In this document: piece by piece, positions 33,361 to 49,790 of the stretch
Layout: each line of letters starts with the position of its first letter
How positions within the stretch are numbered: the first letter of the stretch is position 1
Assembly (NCBI RefSeq): GCF_008831285.2
Contig: NC_045149.1
Coordinates: 3,401,500 to 3,465,499, forward strand
DNA length: 64,000 bases
DNA from: Nymphaea colorata
Lineage: Eukaryota > Streptophyta > Magnoliopsida > Nymphaeales > Nymphaeaceae
Reading direction: 5' to 3'
Translations under genes and position numbers: made by a program
Notes under the pieces: generated by a model
What the model was told of the DNA's origin: nothing
Databases searched by the model: none
Seen by the model: only the letters and a program-made list of their open reading frames with translations

Positions 33361-34400
33361 GTGTGACATATTCCAAAGATCCTTAGTTGCACTCAGTATC
33401 AATCCAATATCAGTACACGGGCGTACGATCTGGATAGTCCTCAGAGCAAAGAATCCTAAGTACAAAGACATCCACCCACTATCTATGGAGATTACAATGC
33501 ACACTCTCTAGATATGCAAGTGCTTGATCAGTCAAACCATACATGAGAAAAGGGGGAGTTGGAGATAGAGGGATAAACACACACGAAGAAGGAGTTTGCC
33601 GAAGAGGAAGAGTGGCATGTTATGGCTAGGCCATGGCCAAGGGTCATTGGTAGAATTTGGTCAGGGCCCAAGGTTGGCTAGGGAGCATGTGGTTCTCACT
33701 AACTATGGTCGGCTAGGACTCGATAATGCAGGATCAGGCTAGCTCAGGTTGAGCGACACCAATGGGGGTGTTAGCATGCTAGGGAGGCTCTGTCGAGACA
33801 GAGTCTGGCTTAGTGGAGCTCGATAAGGGCCACTATCAATCAGGTTAGACACAACTGTGGTTGGTGCAGGCCTGCTGTGATTCAGCAAAGGCCAACGTTG
33901 GTTGGGCCAGGTTCAATTGGAGCCATCCACTTCGGGTCAAGCTCGGCCAAGGTGAAGATGGGCTGGACATGATTCTATGGCAGTTGAAACTGGTTGGGTG
34001 AGCGTAAGCCAAGGCCAAGATGGGCTGGGAAAGACTCTGCCGTGGCCATGTTGGCTGGACTGGGCTCGGCCATAGTATGGACAGTCCTAGAGAGGATCTA
34101 TAGCAGCCAGGGTAGGCAGGTCTGGCCTTGGCCAAGGCCAGGACAGTCTAGGCTCAACACGGCAGCACTGGGGTTGGCCAGACTGGGTTCGACCGAGGCC
34201 GAGATAGGCCAAGCAAGAGTCAGCAGTGGCCAGTGCTGGGTAGGTAGAGCTTAGCTGAGATCGGGTTAGGTTGGGCAACACTCTATAGCTGCTGACAACT
34301 TGCAAATTGGACTTGACCAAGGATGGTGTGGGCTAAGCATGGCTCGGCAACGGCTGATGCATATTGGACATGGGAGGCAACACAAGGCTTCAAGCAGCGA
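33361..34400. repeat. Degenerate repeat region rich in GGCCA and GGCTGGG words
   Basis: 33370-33530 (TTGCACTCAGTATCAATC and following) has two diverged relatives at 41867-42015 and 42428-42570. 33640-34330 is a degenerate minisatellite in which GGCCAxG, TTGGCTGG and GGCTCGGCC recur every 40-80 bases. The similar sequence around 38930-39640 and 40510-40740 suggests a family of such tracts. Open frames across it are by-products of the composition. Confidence 0.6.
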
Positions 34401-34635
34401 ACTTGGTTGGTAGTTGTCATCATCATACGATTATGTCTGTATGTCTGTTTTGGATCATAGCTATGTTGTAGGGCTCGACAAGACCAATTTAACAGTGTAT
34501 GCACGTAGCAATCCGATATGATCATGAGTTGTCAGTAAAAATTCAACTTCCATATGTTGGAGTGTAGGGAGTAGAGAACTATAGAAAGAGAGTGTGGTGG
34601 AGGGCATGCTGCAGTAGACCTCGGGTGGTAGGATA

Positions 34636-37632
34636 TGTAACGCTTTTTGTTTTGGTAGGTCGAACTGGATCGGGTCCAAACCCAAACCCGATCTCCACAC
34701 GCAAAAAGAAAGCCTGACGCAGCTTCTTCTTCCTCGTCTTCCTCTTTGTCTCCTTCATCGCTCTCTCAACTTGCGGGCATGAAGCAAGACGCGGTGAAAA
34801 CCAAAGGCAGAGGGGTAGGGGGGCAATGAAGGTGAACGGCGGTGGCGGCAGTGCGTAAGTAAGCCCATTGGTCTCTCTCTTTGTCTCTTCCTTCTTTTTC
34901 TTCTTTCTTCTCCTCCTCCCTCTCTCGCTGTTTTTTGTCGCCTCTCCCCCTGTTCTAATTCTCCTCTGCCGAGTCCCCCTCTTCCTCCCATGCTCCTCAC
35001 TCGCCCTCTCGTCTCCTTCCTCGCATGCCTTCTCTCCTACATTGTCTCCCTCCACCACTTTCTTGTCTCTCTGCCTGCATCTCCCTCTTTGCAGTTTCTG
35101 TCAGTGCCCTTCCTCTACCCACGCTCTCTCACTGCTCAAGCTCTCTTCCCGTCTCTCTTGTTTCCTCCACTCTCTCTCCTGCACGCTCTCCCCTCTTCCA
35201 AAATCCTCTTGGTCAGTCTCCCCTCTTCATCTGCACTCTTCCCTCACGTGTGTTGTCTCTCTCCCACTCCCCTCCTCTCGGGTTCACTCTCACTCAACTT
35301 CAGCTCCCTCACTGCCAAAGGCTCTATTCTTACGGCAGACCTTCCTCTTGATTTCTTTTTCACTCCTTTTCGTTATTTTTGTGGTTGTTGGATTGGATTT
35401 TAGTTTGGGGACGCATCATTCCCCTCATACCAGTGAGTTGAAGGCTTGGGAGGTGATAGCAATAGTTAATTTTAGCCATTTATGGATCACCTGAACACTT
35501 GAGGTGGTTGTCGGGAACACTATGACAGTTTGGACTCAAAGATATGGGTAAGCAAGGCCTAATTGAGCCTAAATTGTTTAATATTTTACGTTAACACAAG
35601 TATAATTATTGATGAAACATGCTAGACTTAAGATTGGAAGGTTTAGAATGCATAAATGTTGTATTTTGATGAAAGTCTAGGACTATTGTGGAGGGGTGAT
35701 GATTCATATCTACAATTATCCTTTTAGCATGATTGGTTGATTTTCGAAGCCATTAGGAAGCATGGTAGAGATTTTGATATTGTGGAGAATGTGTAGGACC
35801 ATTGTTGCGAGCATGTGGTGCACGCTATTGACGATGTGCATATTACATTGTTGGTTGGGAAAGAGTATGTAAGTTGGGAAGCTTAATTGTGGGGTTGACG
35901 CCTCGACTTGAAAAGCAATGGAGAAATGTATTATTGATTGGTGCAATCGAAAGCACAAAGCTTAAGTTATTTCGTCACAGGAAGAGACCTATTAGAGGGC
36001 CTTGTGGGTCAATACTACCCGTTGACACCCTCTTGAGGCGATGACCTATGTCTCAATGATTCTATTTTATACTTGTGTAGATTGTAAAGCAAAGCGAGTA
36101 GAGAACTTATCACTTGCTTATGTTTGCAGGTACACTGGGCACATCGAGTAGACCTTGATCAACAATATTTGAAGCTCGAGGCAATTTGGGTAATTTTGGA
36201 TCCTATGACTGTGTTGTGATTGAGTGAATATATGCATGTGATTGGATTGTTATGAGATAAGTTTTGTTTTGTTTTGAAAATTACTACACAATTGCATTCT
36301 AGAAATGATAACTGCTTAGAACAGATGAGGTGGGGTATCGAGTAGACTATGTCCTCGACCCCAATTGTGCATTAGAAAGCATTCTAGAATAATAATTGCC
36401 TTTGACAGCTATGAGCCAATCACGGATCGCGACTACTCTCTATGGTTTTGCTAAGTTTTGAAAGATGTGATTGATGTGTATGACTAATATGAATGTTGTG
36501 ATATGTTGCACATGTATTGTCATGGGCATAATGCAAATGAATGAAATTAATGGGTAATTGTACTCATAATGTTATGATGGTTTGGTAAGAATGTTAACTA
36601 TATGTGTAGCCCTCGTGTGGAGGCAATTAGAGGTATGAGTGCACTCGTGAAGTGAACCAACCTCTTGAGCTAGCCAGTCATTTTGTGAATGTATTTTCAT
36701 AATGATAAGTAAGAAAGAATAAGGGATGAGAGGTCAGTGGGTTGTGGCAATGTGCTTGGGAGTTGTCCCACCTTCACCACTGGTCTTGCCTGCTCAGAGC
36801 GTAGGTAGTGCAAAGCCACAGAATATCATTGTGTGATGTGCTTGGAGCGTTGGGCTCCTACCATCCCAACCTGGGTGTCTTATGGAAGGTTGAGCAACTC
36901 TCCTTGGAATGCACACATCCATGGATGATTACTTTTTCGCTGCAGCGTGAATGAACTCATATCATTTCCGGCCACCATGGGTGTTGTTTCCTGACTGTAG
37001 GTCACCCATGGTGTGCACGTGCCTGTGTTTGCACCCACAGGAACTGTCAATTCACTAAAGGTAATATAAATGAAAAGAATGTGGATGAAGTGAATGTGAT
37101 TGTTAAATATGTTGTATGTGGCCATTGAGAGACCTTTACATGCCATGGTATATGTGCCTCATTACTACATGATAGTGGTTTGCTTTCATAATTGTTATAT
37201 TCCAAATTTCAGCCCTTACCTTAGAGGGTTAGGCTGGTTTGTTGTCATACTGCGAAGGCTAAGCCTTCAGTGTTTTTTTTTTCAGGTTTTGACAGACCCA
37301 TGGCAGCAGGTTGGTTAGATGGCTCTACTCACATCCTACTAGGGAGGTTTGGGGTCAATTGTAGTGTCAATGCGTCTTATTTTGGTCTTATTGATGTCTT
37401 GTTTTTGTTAGGCACCACTGTTGTGATTTGGGGCAATTTTTGTGATGTGTATTATTGAGAAATATGATGTCATTTTTGTATGAACTGGAATTATTATATA
37501 ATGGAAGGTTTGTCCCATTGTTTTGACTTGCATAACTCCTTTCCTTTTAAATCGTTGTGTCGTTGCACCTCAATGTTTTATGTTTTAACAAAAAAAAAAG
37601 TTATTTGATGATTAAAGGGTTGGAGTGTGACA
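34636..37632 (+). mobile_element. Giant solo LTR, 2,997 bp, perfect 5-bp TSD (copy B)
   Basis: Begins TGTAACGCTTTTTG at 34636, ends GGAGTGTGACA at 37632, and is flanked by GGATA on both sides (34631-34635 and 37633-37637). It is homologous along its whole length to the minus strand of 20485-24429, less that copy's duplicated block and pol fragment. There are no internal terminal repeats and no coding similarity, so it is a single LTR left by LTR-LTR recombination. 34860-35340 is strongly pyrimidine-rich, as is the equivalent part of copy A. LTRs of this size are known in several plant gypsy lineages. Confidence 0.92.
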
Positions 37633-37654
37633 GGATAGGTGGTGGAGGTCATCA

Positions 37655-37855
37655 GGGCCAAGAGCCAAGCTAAAATTTTTCATAAGGGGGGTCAAATTAA
37701 AGTTTCTAAATTTTAATTACGGTCAAAATATCATTTTTCAAAATTTTTATATAAAACAAATGAATTTTTTTAAAATTTACATGTAAATTTTAAAAAAAAT
37801 TGAGGTGGGCCAGGGCCCATGTGGGCCTACCCTGGCATTGCCCCAAGTTCAGGGC
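37655..37855. mobile_element. Decayed hAT-type MITE relic
   Basis: GCCAAGCTAAAATTTTTCATAAGGGGGGTCAAATT at the left, an AT-rich middle, and GGGCCAGGGCCCATGTGGG towards the right match in style the plant hAT-derived elements that begin CAGTGGCGGAGCCAG. Its termini are eroded, so this is a family resemblance only. Confidence 0.45.
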
Positions 37856-41087
<3,232 letters not shown>

Positions 41088-41815
41088 GCAAGGTGGCTTG
41101 AAATGGAGTTAACTGCAAGCATGGCTCTAGTTATGACATTTTGAGTAACAAACAGAGAGATAACTCTTATGTAAGAGAGATAACTCTTATGTAAAAACCT
41201 GGTGATGGACAAGTGATAATTGATACATAGTGACACATTGATTACTGACTGAATATATTGAATGTGACTTGAGGCTAAGGTCAAATTAGAATAAGTTGTC
41301 CTCTGTTAACTTATATATATATGATGCATGAGATACATCTATTGATTGTAGGTTACCATTTTCATGTGTAGAGTGCCTATCATGAGCATGGATGTGGTAT
41401 AAGCAACAACCTAGGGTCAGAGTTCTAATAAGGAGATACCATATTGATTTTTAGCAATCGACAAGGTGGCTTGAAATGGAGTTAACTGCAAGCATGGCTC
41501 TAGTTATGACATTTTGAGTAACAAACAGAGAGATAACTCTTATGTAAAAACCTGGTGATGGACAAGTGATAATTGATACATAGTGACACATTGATTACTG
41601 ACTGAATATATTGAATGGTGACTTGAGGCTAAGGTCAAATTAGAATAAGTTGTCCTCTGTTAACTTATATATATATGATGCATGAGATACATCTATTGAT
41701 TTTAGGTTACCATTTGCATGTGTAGAGTGCCTATCATGAGCATGGATGTGGTATAAGCAACAACCTAGGGTCAGAGTTCTAATAAGGAGATACCATATTG
41801 ATTTTTAGCAATCGA
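41088..41815. repeat. Near-identical 373/354-bp tandem duplication
   Basis: Unit 1 (41088-41460) and unit 2 (41461-41815) run from CAAGGTGGCTTGAAATGG to TTTTTAGCAATCGA. By eye they differ by about four single-base changes plus one 20-bp repeat (AGAGATAACTCTTATGTAA) that is doubled only in unit 1. Such high identity between non-coding units means a recent duplication. Confidence 0.95.
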
Positions 41816-43076
41816 GTCTGCTGTAAAAAGGGTCAAGTTGAGCGGTATAGGGTGGTGCAGCTTATCCCTAGGATCCCAAATTGCACTTGGTACTAGTAGG
41901 ACCATATATGTAAGTGTGTCTTGTTTGAACAATCACTAGTGCAAATGATTCCTTAGTACAAATGTGCCACCCACTAACTAGGTCTCACAACAATACATGC
42001 TCTCCACATGTAGATTCACCTAAGTAATGTGTGCATGAAAATAGCTAAATCACACAAGAGGAGGAAGTTTGAAATGAAGGGGTCGAGGGAACTTTGGGCC
42101 TAGGGACTAGGCTGCAGCAGCTAAATGAGAGGCTCCAAGCTTGGTGACTGCAAACCTAGGTTAAGAGCTGCCTTTGAGTATGAATCTTTGAACTAGGTTA
42201 GATTCTTTTAATAGCGGTCCACCCTAGACCCTCCTGGAATTACCCTACAAGGCTAGGCTATGCAGTGATCCAGGCTGAATTAGGGATTGCCTAAGAGGAC
42301 CAGACTGAGGCTGCAAAGCATGGCAAGCATGACAGGTAGGATGTAGAGCAGTAGGTTGAGCTAGCGATGCTCAGCAACTGACAAAGTTGTCTGACCTCTT
42401 GCCCAGTGTCCTGATGTGGCCTATTTCTAGGATCCCTAATTGCACTCAGCATCAATCAAGAATGAATACAACATGTCCTGTCTAGAACAAACCTAGAGAA
42501 AAAGTAACCCAACTACAAGACTAACCAACCATTAACTAACCATCTCTACAATACACACTCACTACATGTATAATGCTCAGTGGTGAAACATTGAGAGGAA
42601 GGAGATTGAGATAAAAGCAGTGAAGAAACATTGGACCTCGATCCAAGGCCATTGTGGTTGAGCAAGGTGCTCTAAGCTTGGAGACATTGAACCAAGCCTA
42701 AGGTTAGTCTCTGGGGATGAATCCCCGAACAAGCTACCGAGGGTTGTCAGTTGCAATGGTGGCCAATCACCAGTCAAAATCTGAGAGGGTTTGCCAAAAG
42801 GCAGGTGAGAGTATTGTTGACTTTGCCCAAAACATTATAGAACAAAGCTAGGTGTGTTCAAAATACAACATTAGTGCTAAGGCTGAGGTGGCATCCATGT
42901 AGTGCTAACATGGTGCACACATGCCACAGAGCTAGATCCTACCCAAAGCTAGGTGCATTCAAAATTCAAACAAGAGTGTCTGAATTGGCTAGTTTTGGGA
43001 TGAGTGGATTGATGAGGTGGACTACAAGAATCACAAAAAAGGAGCACCAATCTGATTTGGCACCTAGTTGGATGGT
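41816..43076. other. Non-coding stretch with two copies of a diverged repeat
   Basis: 41867-42015 and 42428-42570 share GGATCCC-AATTGCACT at the start and ATACA-GCTC/CACTC-CTACATGTA near the end, and both resemble 33370-33530. These may be pieces of one old repetitive element. No genes are seen. Confidence 0.45.
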
Positions 43077-43977
43077 TGTTTGCATCCCCAAAATTTTTTG
43101 ATTTTTGGAGTGTTCCATAAAAATGAGGTTTTGTTTTGAAATGAGAAATAAGGAAACTCGCCCATTGGTACGAGGATTGACCGTTCCCGTCGCCTTTACC
43201 AGGGGTAACCAATCCAAGAGCTATGTTTATTCATGATGTATTTTGTTTTGACTTAAACATCCTTTTCATTCTAAATGTAGTGTAGTGTTTGAGAAAAATG
43301 TTGAAGATTTGATGTTTCATAATTTTAAGAAAGTTTTGAAGAATCATTTGAGAGTTTAAAACATTTTGATTTAAGAAATTTTGAATTAAAAAATCTTTAT
43401 AAATATCATTTGGAAACCTTTGAAAATCACTTTTTGAAATCAATTTGGGGTTCTATTAACAATTTAAGTAGATTTGAGATTTTGCTCTAATTTGGTTACT
43501 ACCTAGTTAGAGCTACATCTCATCTTGCTTAAGTTCTTTTAGAGATGTGTTTGTGATCATTTGTAATGTTAAGTGAATGTGGAGGTATAAAAGCATTGAT
43601 CGTACATGGTTGGAAGCGAATCATTCATTTCTACCATAACATTCATCAAAAATCATTCCTACCATCACATACATCTAAGTTTCTTATTTTTTACTAGTAT
43701 AATTATTGTAAATATTTTTATGAGGAGAGAAAAGTTTTCGAAAATGGAATGGAGTTGTAGACCATCAAGTATGATTCCAATATTGGAACATTACTTGATT
43801 TTTGGTCTTGGTGAAGTCGACATATGGAAAGTTAAAACCTTAAATCTTTAAAGAAAAATATCCAAAAGAATAGAGAAGATGAAATGCTCTCATAGAAAGA
43901 AAGAGAGAGAGAAAGAGATTTTAAAGATCACTAAATAAAAGATTTAAAAAGAGTGGGAGATACGTATCTTTATACAT

Positions 43978-44076
<99 letters not shown>

Positions 44077-44240
44077 GAGTAAATATATACATATATGTGC
44101 ACGTATGCATATGAAAATTTGTGAAAAAGGAAGTACTAACTCAAGTGAAGAGGAAAAAGAAAATCTTAGAAAGAGAGAGAGAGTGAGAAAGAGAGAGAGA
44201 GAGAGAGAGATTTTAGAGGAAAAGAGATAGAGGAATATAA

Positions 44241-44288
<48 letters not shown>

Positions 44289-46051
44289 TTCTAAAAGAAA
44301 ACATTAAATATATATATAAATTTTTAAAAGAAAACATTTAACTTGAAGAGAGAAAAACAAATGATTCTAGAGAAAGAAAATGGAACACATGCATATATGC
44401 ATTCATGTGTATATGAAAATTCGTAAAATAATATGTTAAATCATAGAAAGAGAAGGACAAAGAAAGATACTCATGTGTAAGTATACGTATATAACATATA
44501 TATACATATATGTGTTCATGAGAGTCGAAATCAAGAAATGATTTGAACATATCCAACTTCGATTTTCATGTAGGCCGGAAAGTAACTTGTGCTCATGCAA
44601 GAAACTAAGCTAAGTCTCTAAAGCCTCATTAGAGAGAGTTCATGCTTTCGAAAATCTTTTGAAAAGTACGATTTTAAATATTTTATATATTAGCATAAAA
44701 CATTATTATTTTGTTTATTATAAGGGAATATATTTCTTTCACCGTTGGGTATGGAAGAAAATCGAGCAACATAATAAAGCATTCATTATGCTTCCTAATC
44801 GGGTGATGAAGAAGAAAAGTAAATGTAAGAACGACATGAAGATGCATTTTTAACATGTACATATTCGTGAATGGCTTTTTCAAGTTGGACAAACCCCAAC
44901 CTCAAAATCAACATAATAATAGAGAAGAATTCCAACCCAAACACTCATTCTCATCGTTCATTCATATATAAATGGAAAAATCAATCAAGTATACATTAAT
45001 AATATCTCAAAACAAAGCAACATTTAAGAAAAGAGAAAACATGTTTCAATCCTAAAATGAAATCTTATTTCTCCTTCTTACACTCTCGGTGCACTCAAGA
45101 ATAGCTCATTAACTCTGAAAAGGAGATTTGAGAGCTATCTTATATGGCCATGGGGAGATGAAGAAAAGAGGAAATGAAGAAAAGAAATGAAGGTGGATAT
45201 TGATTACATACCTCTAATGAGAATGATTCAAAAGATGAATCTCTTACTTCGGATGATCCTAGGGTTGCTTTGGGTGATGCTCCAAGGTGATGAAGATATA
45301 TTTCCAAGGGATCTTATTGTGCTCCCTCGAAGAGTTGGACCTTGAAGAAGCTTGCTCCCAAGGTTGGAAAAGAAGAATAGAAAAAGAGAGAAATGGAGGA
45401 AAAGAGCTACGGAAAAACTCTAAATCTTCAAGTGAGCGAGCACTAAAGGTTCCCCAACGGTTAGCTCATGCCCAAGAGGAAGGATTGTGGGGTATTTATA
45501 AAGAGTTTTGGAGCCAAAACTCAAAATTTGAATTTTTTTGAATCTCACAACATTTTCATGCAAATTCCAATTATTTTTGAATAATTTTTAATTTTTTTTT
45601 AAATGCATATAAAAATGGCTTCTGTTTCATGGAGAGGCCAACTATGTTTTGAGTGACTTCAAGCTCGTTATAAATCCAAATTAGGTTCAATTGGTTGTCA
45701 GCTCGTTCTAGTGAGTAATTTAGGTTTAAAAACACATCTTGGTGTGAGAATGAAACATAAAACAAAGGGAAGGTTCGTGCATGCGCTCGTGGCACTCATA
45801 ACATCGAATTTTGTTGTTTTGATTACGGCTTTGGATTTTGAGTTTGAAATTCTCGATTTGGATCTAAATTTAGATTTTTTATCTAAATTTGAATCCAAGA
45901 GTTGGATTTTGGATTTGAGTACTGTGTTTGGGTATAGACAAGAAATTCATTTTGGATTGAATAGTAGCAAATTTGTTTTGGGTCTAGGATTTGGCTTAGG
46001 GTCTAAAAAAATAAAAATATAGTCATTTGAGAAAATTTTGAGGTGATAACA
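43077..46051 (-). mobile_element. 3' LTR of Tat/Ogre-like gypsy element (2,975 bp)
   Basis: Minus sense: TGTTATCACCTCAAAATTTTC at 46051 to GGGGATGCAAACA at 43077. It is preceded by the purine tract AGAGGGGCATC (46062-46052). 43077-44636 aligns with 53947-55451, so both are LTR copies. It contains several AT/GT microsatellites (43983-44074, 44241-44288) that vary in length between the copies. The left flank is ATGGT (43072-43076); the partner flank has been lost. Confidence 0.88.
43983..44288. repeat. AT/AC microsatellites inside the LTR
   Basis: An (AT)n run at 43983-44040, a second to about 44074, a GA-rich tract at 44170-44210, and AT-(AC)-AT at 44241-44288. The matching tract in the other LTR is at 55020-55137 and is arranged differently. 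Confidence 0.93.
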
Positions 46052-46559
46052 GATGCCCCTCTGTTACTAAGCCGGCACTAGCCACACTTAGTTGGTAAAG
46101 ATAAGCACCCCTTACATATTTGGAGTGATGTTTCGGGTTTAACTCCTTACCTGAGTGAGTTATTTGAGCTAGATTGAGTTCAAGTTTGACCCCTTACCTG
46201 AGAGGGTTTGGGCAAGATTGAGTTCAGGTTTGACCCCTTGCCTGAGTGGGTTGCTTTGCATTGCAGGTTTACCCTTTACCTGCATGGGCTGTTCTCAAGT
46301 CTTGATTGATAATATAATAAAATAAAATAAAAAATGCCCCAGTGTAATCATTATGTTTTACAATCGGGAAAAATCTAAAATAAATAGTAGATTGAATGTA
46401 GAAAACACAAATATTTGTCATTGATTGGAAAGTGAGTACAAGAGGACTAGGTGTAGAATTTCTTGAGGTGAAGAGCGTTAGCAGGATCGGCAAGTTCCAC
46501 CCCATCAGCATCAATCAATCAGTATGAATTACGGGGTAAGGCTTCTTTAATAACATATG

Positions 46560-47663
46560 GGTCTTCCCAGTTCGGTGCTCACTTACCCCATGGCCATCCT
46601 CTGAAGTATACCACAGATCATAGGACCAAGTCGTTTACTTTGAAATTTTTCTTGATAACTGACTTCGTAAATTGTCTAGCCACCCTTTGGCCATAAACTT
46701 CAGCGTGCTAAACTACTTTTAGCCTCTTTTCATCTAGCAAATCGAGCTGCATTAGCCTTTTCTGCTGACACTGATTTACAGGACCTTTATGAGAGAAGCA
46801 AACTTCAAAGTAGGTTTTAGTAGATATAATAGTAGAACAACTTCTGTCTCATAAACTAGCTCTGTTGAAGTAGCATTTATTGGAGTTCTCATAGTGGTAT
46901 GATATGCCCACAAAGTGATATGCATCTTTTCATGCCAGTCTCTTTTAGTTTCTACTGTCTACTCCAAGATGCGAATCAGGATCTTATTGGTGGCCTCTGC
47001 TTGCCCATTACCTTGGGGGTAATAAGGAGCTGAAAAATAATGCATGATACGGTATTTGCTACACAACTACCTCATTTTTTCTTTTTTGAAATGAATCTCG
47101 TTATGAAATACTATATCATGAGGGACTCCAAATCTACAAATAAGTTTTTTGTGAATGAATGACACTACGTGATGCCCTTCTACTATTCTCAAGGTGACGA
47201 CTTCTACCCATTTGGTAAAATAGTTCATTATAGCAAGAAAATACTTATGGCCATTAGAAGCTGCAGGGGATATTGGTCTGACTACATCAAATGCCCACAT
47301 TGAAAATGGCCAAGGAGATGTTACAGAATGCAAGTGAGATACTGGTGCATAGATCACTGGAGCATGCAGTTGACATTCTTTACATCTTTTAACGAATTGG
47401 TAACAATCATTTTGCATACTGGGGCAATAATATCCTACTCGAATCAATGACTTCCTTTGCATCATCTTCATCAAGGCACCAAGAGTATTTAGTACTAAAT
47501 CCACGTCTATATGGCACTCATGCAAGAATAAAGTACCTCGTTGATATATGTTGAATTGCTTTCTGTTCATTTTTATGCATTCCAGTCGAGAATTCTCTGC
47601 TTTCAATGTATCCTTTGGTGTCATGATACCAAGGCATATTCCCTTCTTGGATATAATGAACAT
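46560..47663 (-). pseudogene. Tat/Ogre-like integrase
   Basis: Minus strand. 47663-47067 is open for 198 codons and shows the zinc-finger region (LHECHIDVD, YYCPSMQNDCYQFVKRCKECQ) and the integrase core start (WPFSMWAFDVV, then NGHKYFLAIMNYFTKWVE). The second acidic site, normally S-D-N-G, reads FHNE, so a catalytic Asp is lost. After a stop, YYPQGNGQAEATNK at about 47010-46960 provides the Glu region, and decayed C-terminal sequence continues to about 46560. Integrase inserts the cDNA into the chromosome; this one could not. Confidence 0.9.
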
Positions 47664-47799
47664 GCTTCACCACTTCAAAAGCAGAGTGTTCTTATCTTCC
47701 AATCTCAAAAGAACGGATTGTTTCGTCGGTTAAAAAAGAGACAGTGGATCCTAAACTTGTGAGGCCATCCGCAATAAGGTTGTCTTCTCTTTTTATGTG

Positions 47800-48140
47800 A
47801 GCTAGTTGTACTTTTTCAAACTGATGAATCAAGGTGGTGGCAATCTCTTAATATGGTGCTAGCTTTTCATTTTTGACTCGCCATTCTCCATTCACTTTAT
47901 TGATGATAAGATGAGAGTCACCGAAAGCATGCACCATTTTTACTTGAAAACTAAGTAAAGAACAAAGTCCTTGTATGAGGGTTACATATGGTCATGTTAT
48001 GGGTACATGAAAAATCAAGTAGCAAAGAGTAATGGATCATTTCATCTTTCGGAGTGATAAGTAGAATGCATGTACCCGCTTCCATCATGTTCCTGGATCC
48101 ATCAAAGAATATCTTCCACACTGGGACTGTTTCCAATCTT
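47800..48140 (-). pseudogene. Additional (archaeal-type) RNase H of Tat/Ogre element
   Basis: Minus strand between RT-RNase H and integrase. WKIFFDGSRNMMEAGTCILL, then LLLDFSCTHNM at 48115-48000, and GDSHLIINKVNGEW to HIKREDNLIADGL at about 47920-47780. A second RNase H located after the gypsy RNase H and before integrase is a hallmark of the Tat lineage, which includes Ogre. The first catalytic Asp (FFDGS) is visible; the segment is frameshifted. Confidence 0.85.
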
Positions 48141-49340
48141 AGTACATGTCGTCTGAAAACTCATCATTCGTTTTGATTTCTTCGTACTGGGGAAAGTCTG
48201 CTAACTGATTTGCAATTGCTTGTCCTTTGATTGACTTCCAAGGCACATATTTAAGATCATATTGCATCAACAAAACTTGCCATTTAGCGATGCACCCATT
48301 AAAAAAGGGTTGTTCCAAGATGTACTTAAGAGGATTTAGCTTGGAGAGTATCTTGACCTCGCAAGCTAATAAATAATGTCTTAGTTTCTGACACATCCAA
48401 ACCAATGCTAGACAAGTTTTTTCCATTGGCGAGTACTTCTTTTCATACTTGATAAAAGTTTTGCTAATGTAATAAGTTACGTACTTGATGCGACTTCCTT
48501 TTTCATATTGTGCCAAAAAGCTGCCACATGTTGACTAATGCACTATGATGTAAAGCAGCAATGGTCCACCCAATATCGGGGGTTTTTAAATTAGTAGATT
48601 CAGAAGGTATTTCTTGATCTTTTCAAATGACTGTTGGCATTCAAGACCTCATTCAAACTTGACGTCTTTCCTCAGCAGCTGATTGAATGGTTCGTATCTC
48701 ATGGCTAAATTGGAAATGAATCGTTTGATGGACTGGATTCCTTGATATTGGTAGGTGGTGGCATATCAATGGTCGTTTTAGCTTTGGCAAAATCTATTTC
48801 GATCCCCCTCTTACTGACCATGAAACTCAAAAGGTTACTTGATTCAACCCCCAAACACATATTTTTGAGGATTCAAATGAAACTTGTATTGTAAGAGTCT
48901 CTCAAACAACTAGGCGAGGGTTTCAAAGTGGTCCTTTCTTGCCTTAGATTTAATTAATATGTCATTGATATACTTATCCATGATTTTGTGCATCTGGTCG
49001 TAGAAGATAGTGGTCATGGCTCTTTGATTAGTTACTCCAACATTCTTTAACCCAAATGGCATCACTGTGTAACAGAAAGTGCTTGAGGGTGTAGTAAAAA
49101 CGGTCTTAGGTTGATCCCTAACTACTAATTTGATTTTGTTATATCCTGAATATCCATCCATAAAAAAGAACATGGCATGGCCTGCAGTACTATCTACCAA
49201 TAAATCAATGTTTGGAAGTGGATAATTGTCTTTCAGTGTGGCTTTGTTCAGGTCTCGAAAGTCAATGCAAACCTTACTTTGCCATTTTTCTTGAGGACCA
49301 CCACGATATTAGCCAATTATTCGGGGTAATCGATGACACG
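48141..49340 (-). pseudogene. Gypsy reverse transcriptase and RNase H
   Basis: Minus strand. RT: CIDFRDLNKAT-like sequence near 49270, then NIDLLVDSTAG and FFMDGYSGYNKIKL, VMPFGLKN, and YINDILIKS at about 48965 where most elements have YVDDILVKS. The catalytic pair is thus N-D rather than D-D. The RT thumb is decayed (stops at 48905-48530), then RNase H (GSRIKYVTYYISKTFIKYEKKYSPMEK, VWMCQKLRHYLL) occupies 48516-48139. It sits directly before the second RNase H. Confidence 0.9.
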
Positions 49341-49790
49341 AATGAATTTTGCCTTTAGTAGGTTCTTTAATCCTTCTTTTATGGGTTCTCCTAGTCAAGG
49401 ATCAAGCTTGCACAATTTTTGTTTAAGTGGCTTGCAACTAGGACTTAAGGGCAAACGATGTGCAACCAATTGGAGGTCTAAGCCTGGCATATCTTCATAG
49501 GTCTATGCAAAAAAACTTCTTGGTTACTTATAAGAAAGCCCCCCAATTTTTTCTTCTCATCTGCTGACAGACTGGTGCCAATTTGAAGGATCGTACTGAT
49601 TCTAATATTAATCTCTCCAATCGAATCATTAACTAAGGATGAAGGATATTCTTATTTCTAAATCTGAGCGAATTCTGGTAATTCTGACTCAAGTATTGTC
49701 ACAGGTTCAATTTCACTGACTGCTTGTTTGATAAATGTAGGGGACTTCTGAGGAAAAAGAAGAAGCTGAGACATGTTGAGTTCTGACATC
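49341..49790 (-). pseudogene. Start of the RT-side reading frame, downstream of a probable intron
   Basis: Minus strand. Directly after a strong acceptor site the frame reads MSELNMSQLLLFPQKSPTF and AVSEIEPVTILESELPEF, then STILQIGTSLSADEKKKL and NQEVF. This is the conserved run-up to RT in Tat-type gypsy elements. A few stops are present. Confidence 0.75.

Noticed and set aside
34868-35494. 208-codon plus-strand open frame rich in Ser, Leu and Phe
   Set aside because: CT-rich low-complexity part of the solo LTR, open in all three frames; composition, not coding.
41088-41815. Possible CRISPR-like or satellite array
   Set aside because: Only two long units and no spacers; a simple tandem duplication in a plant genome.
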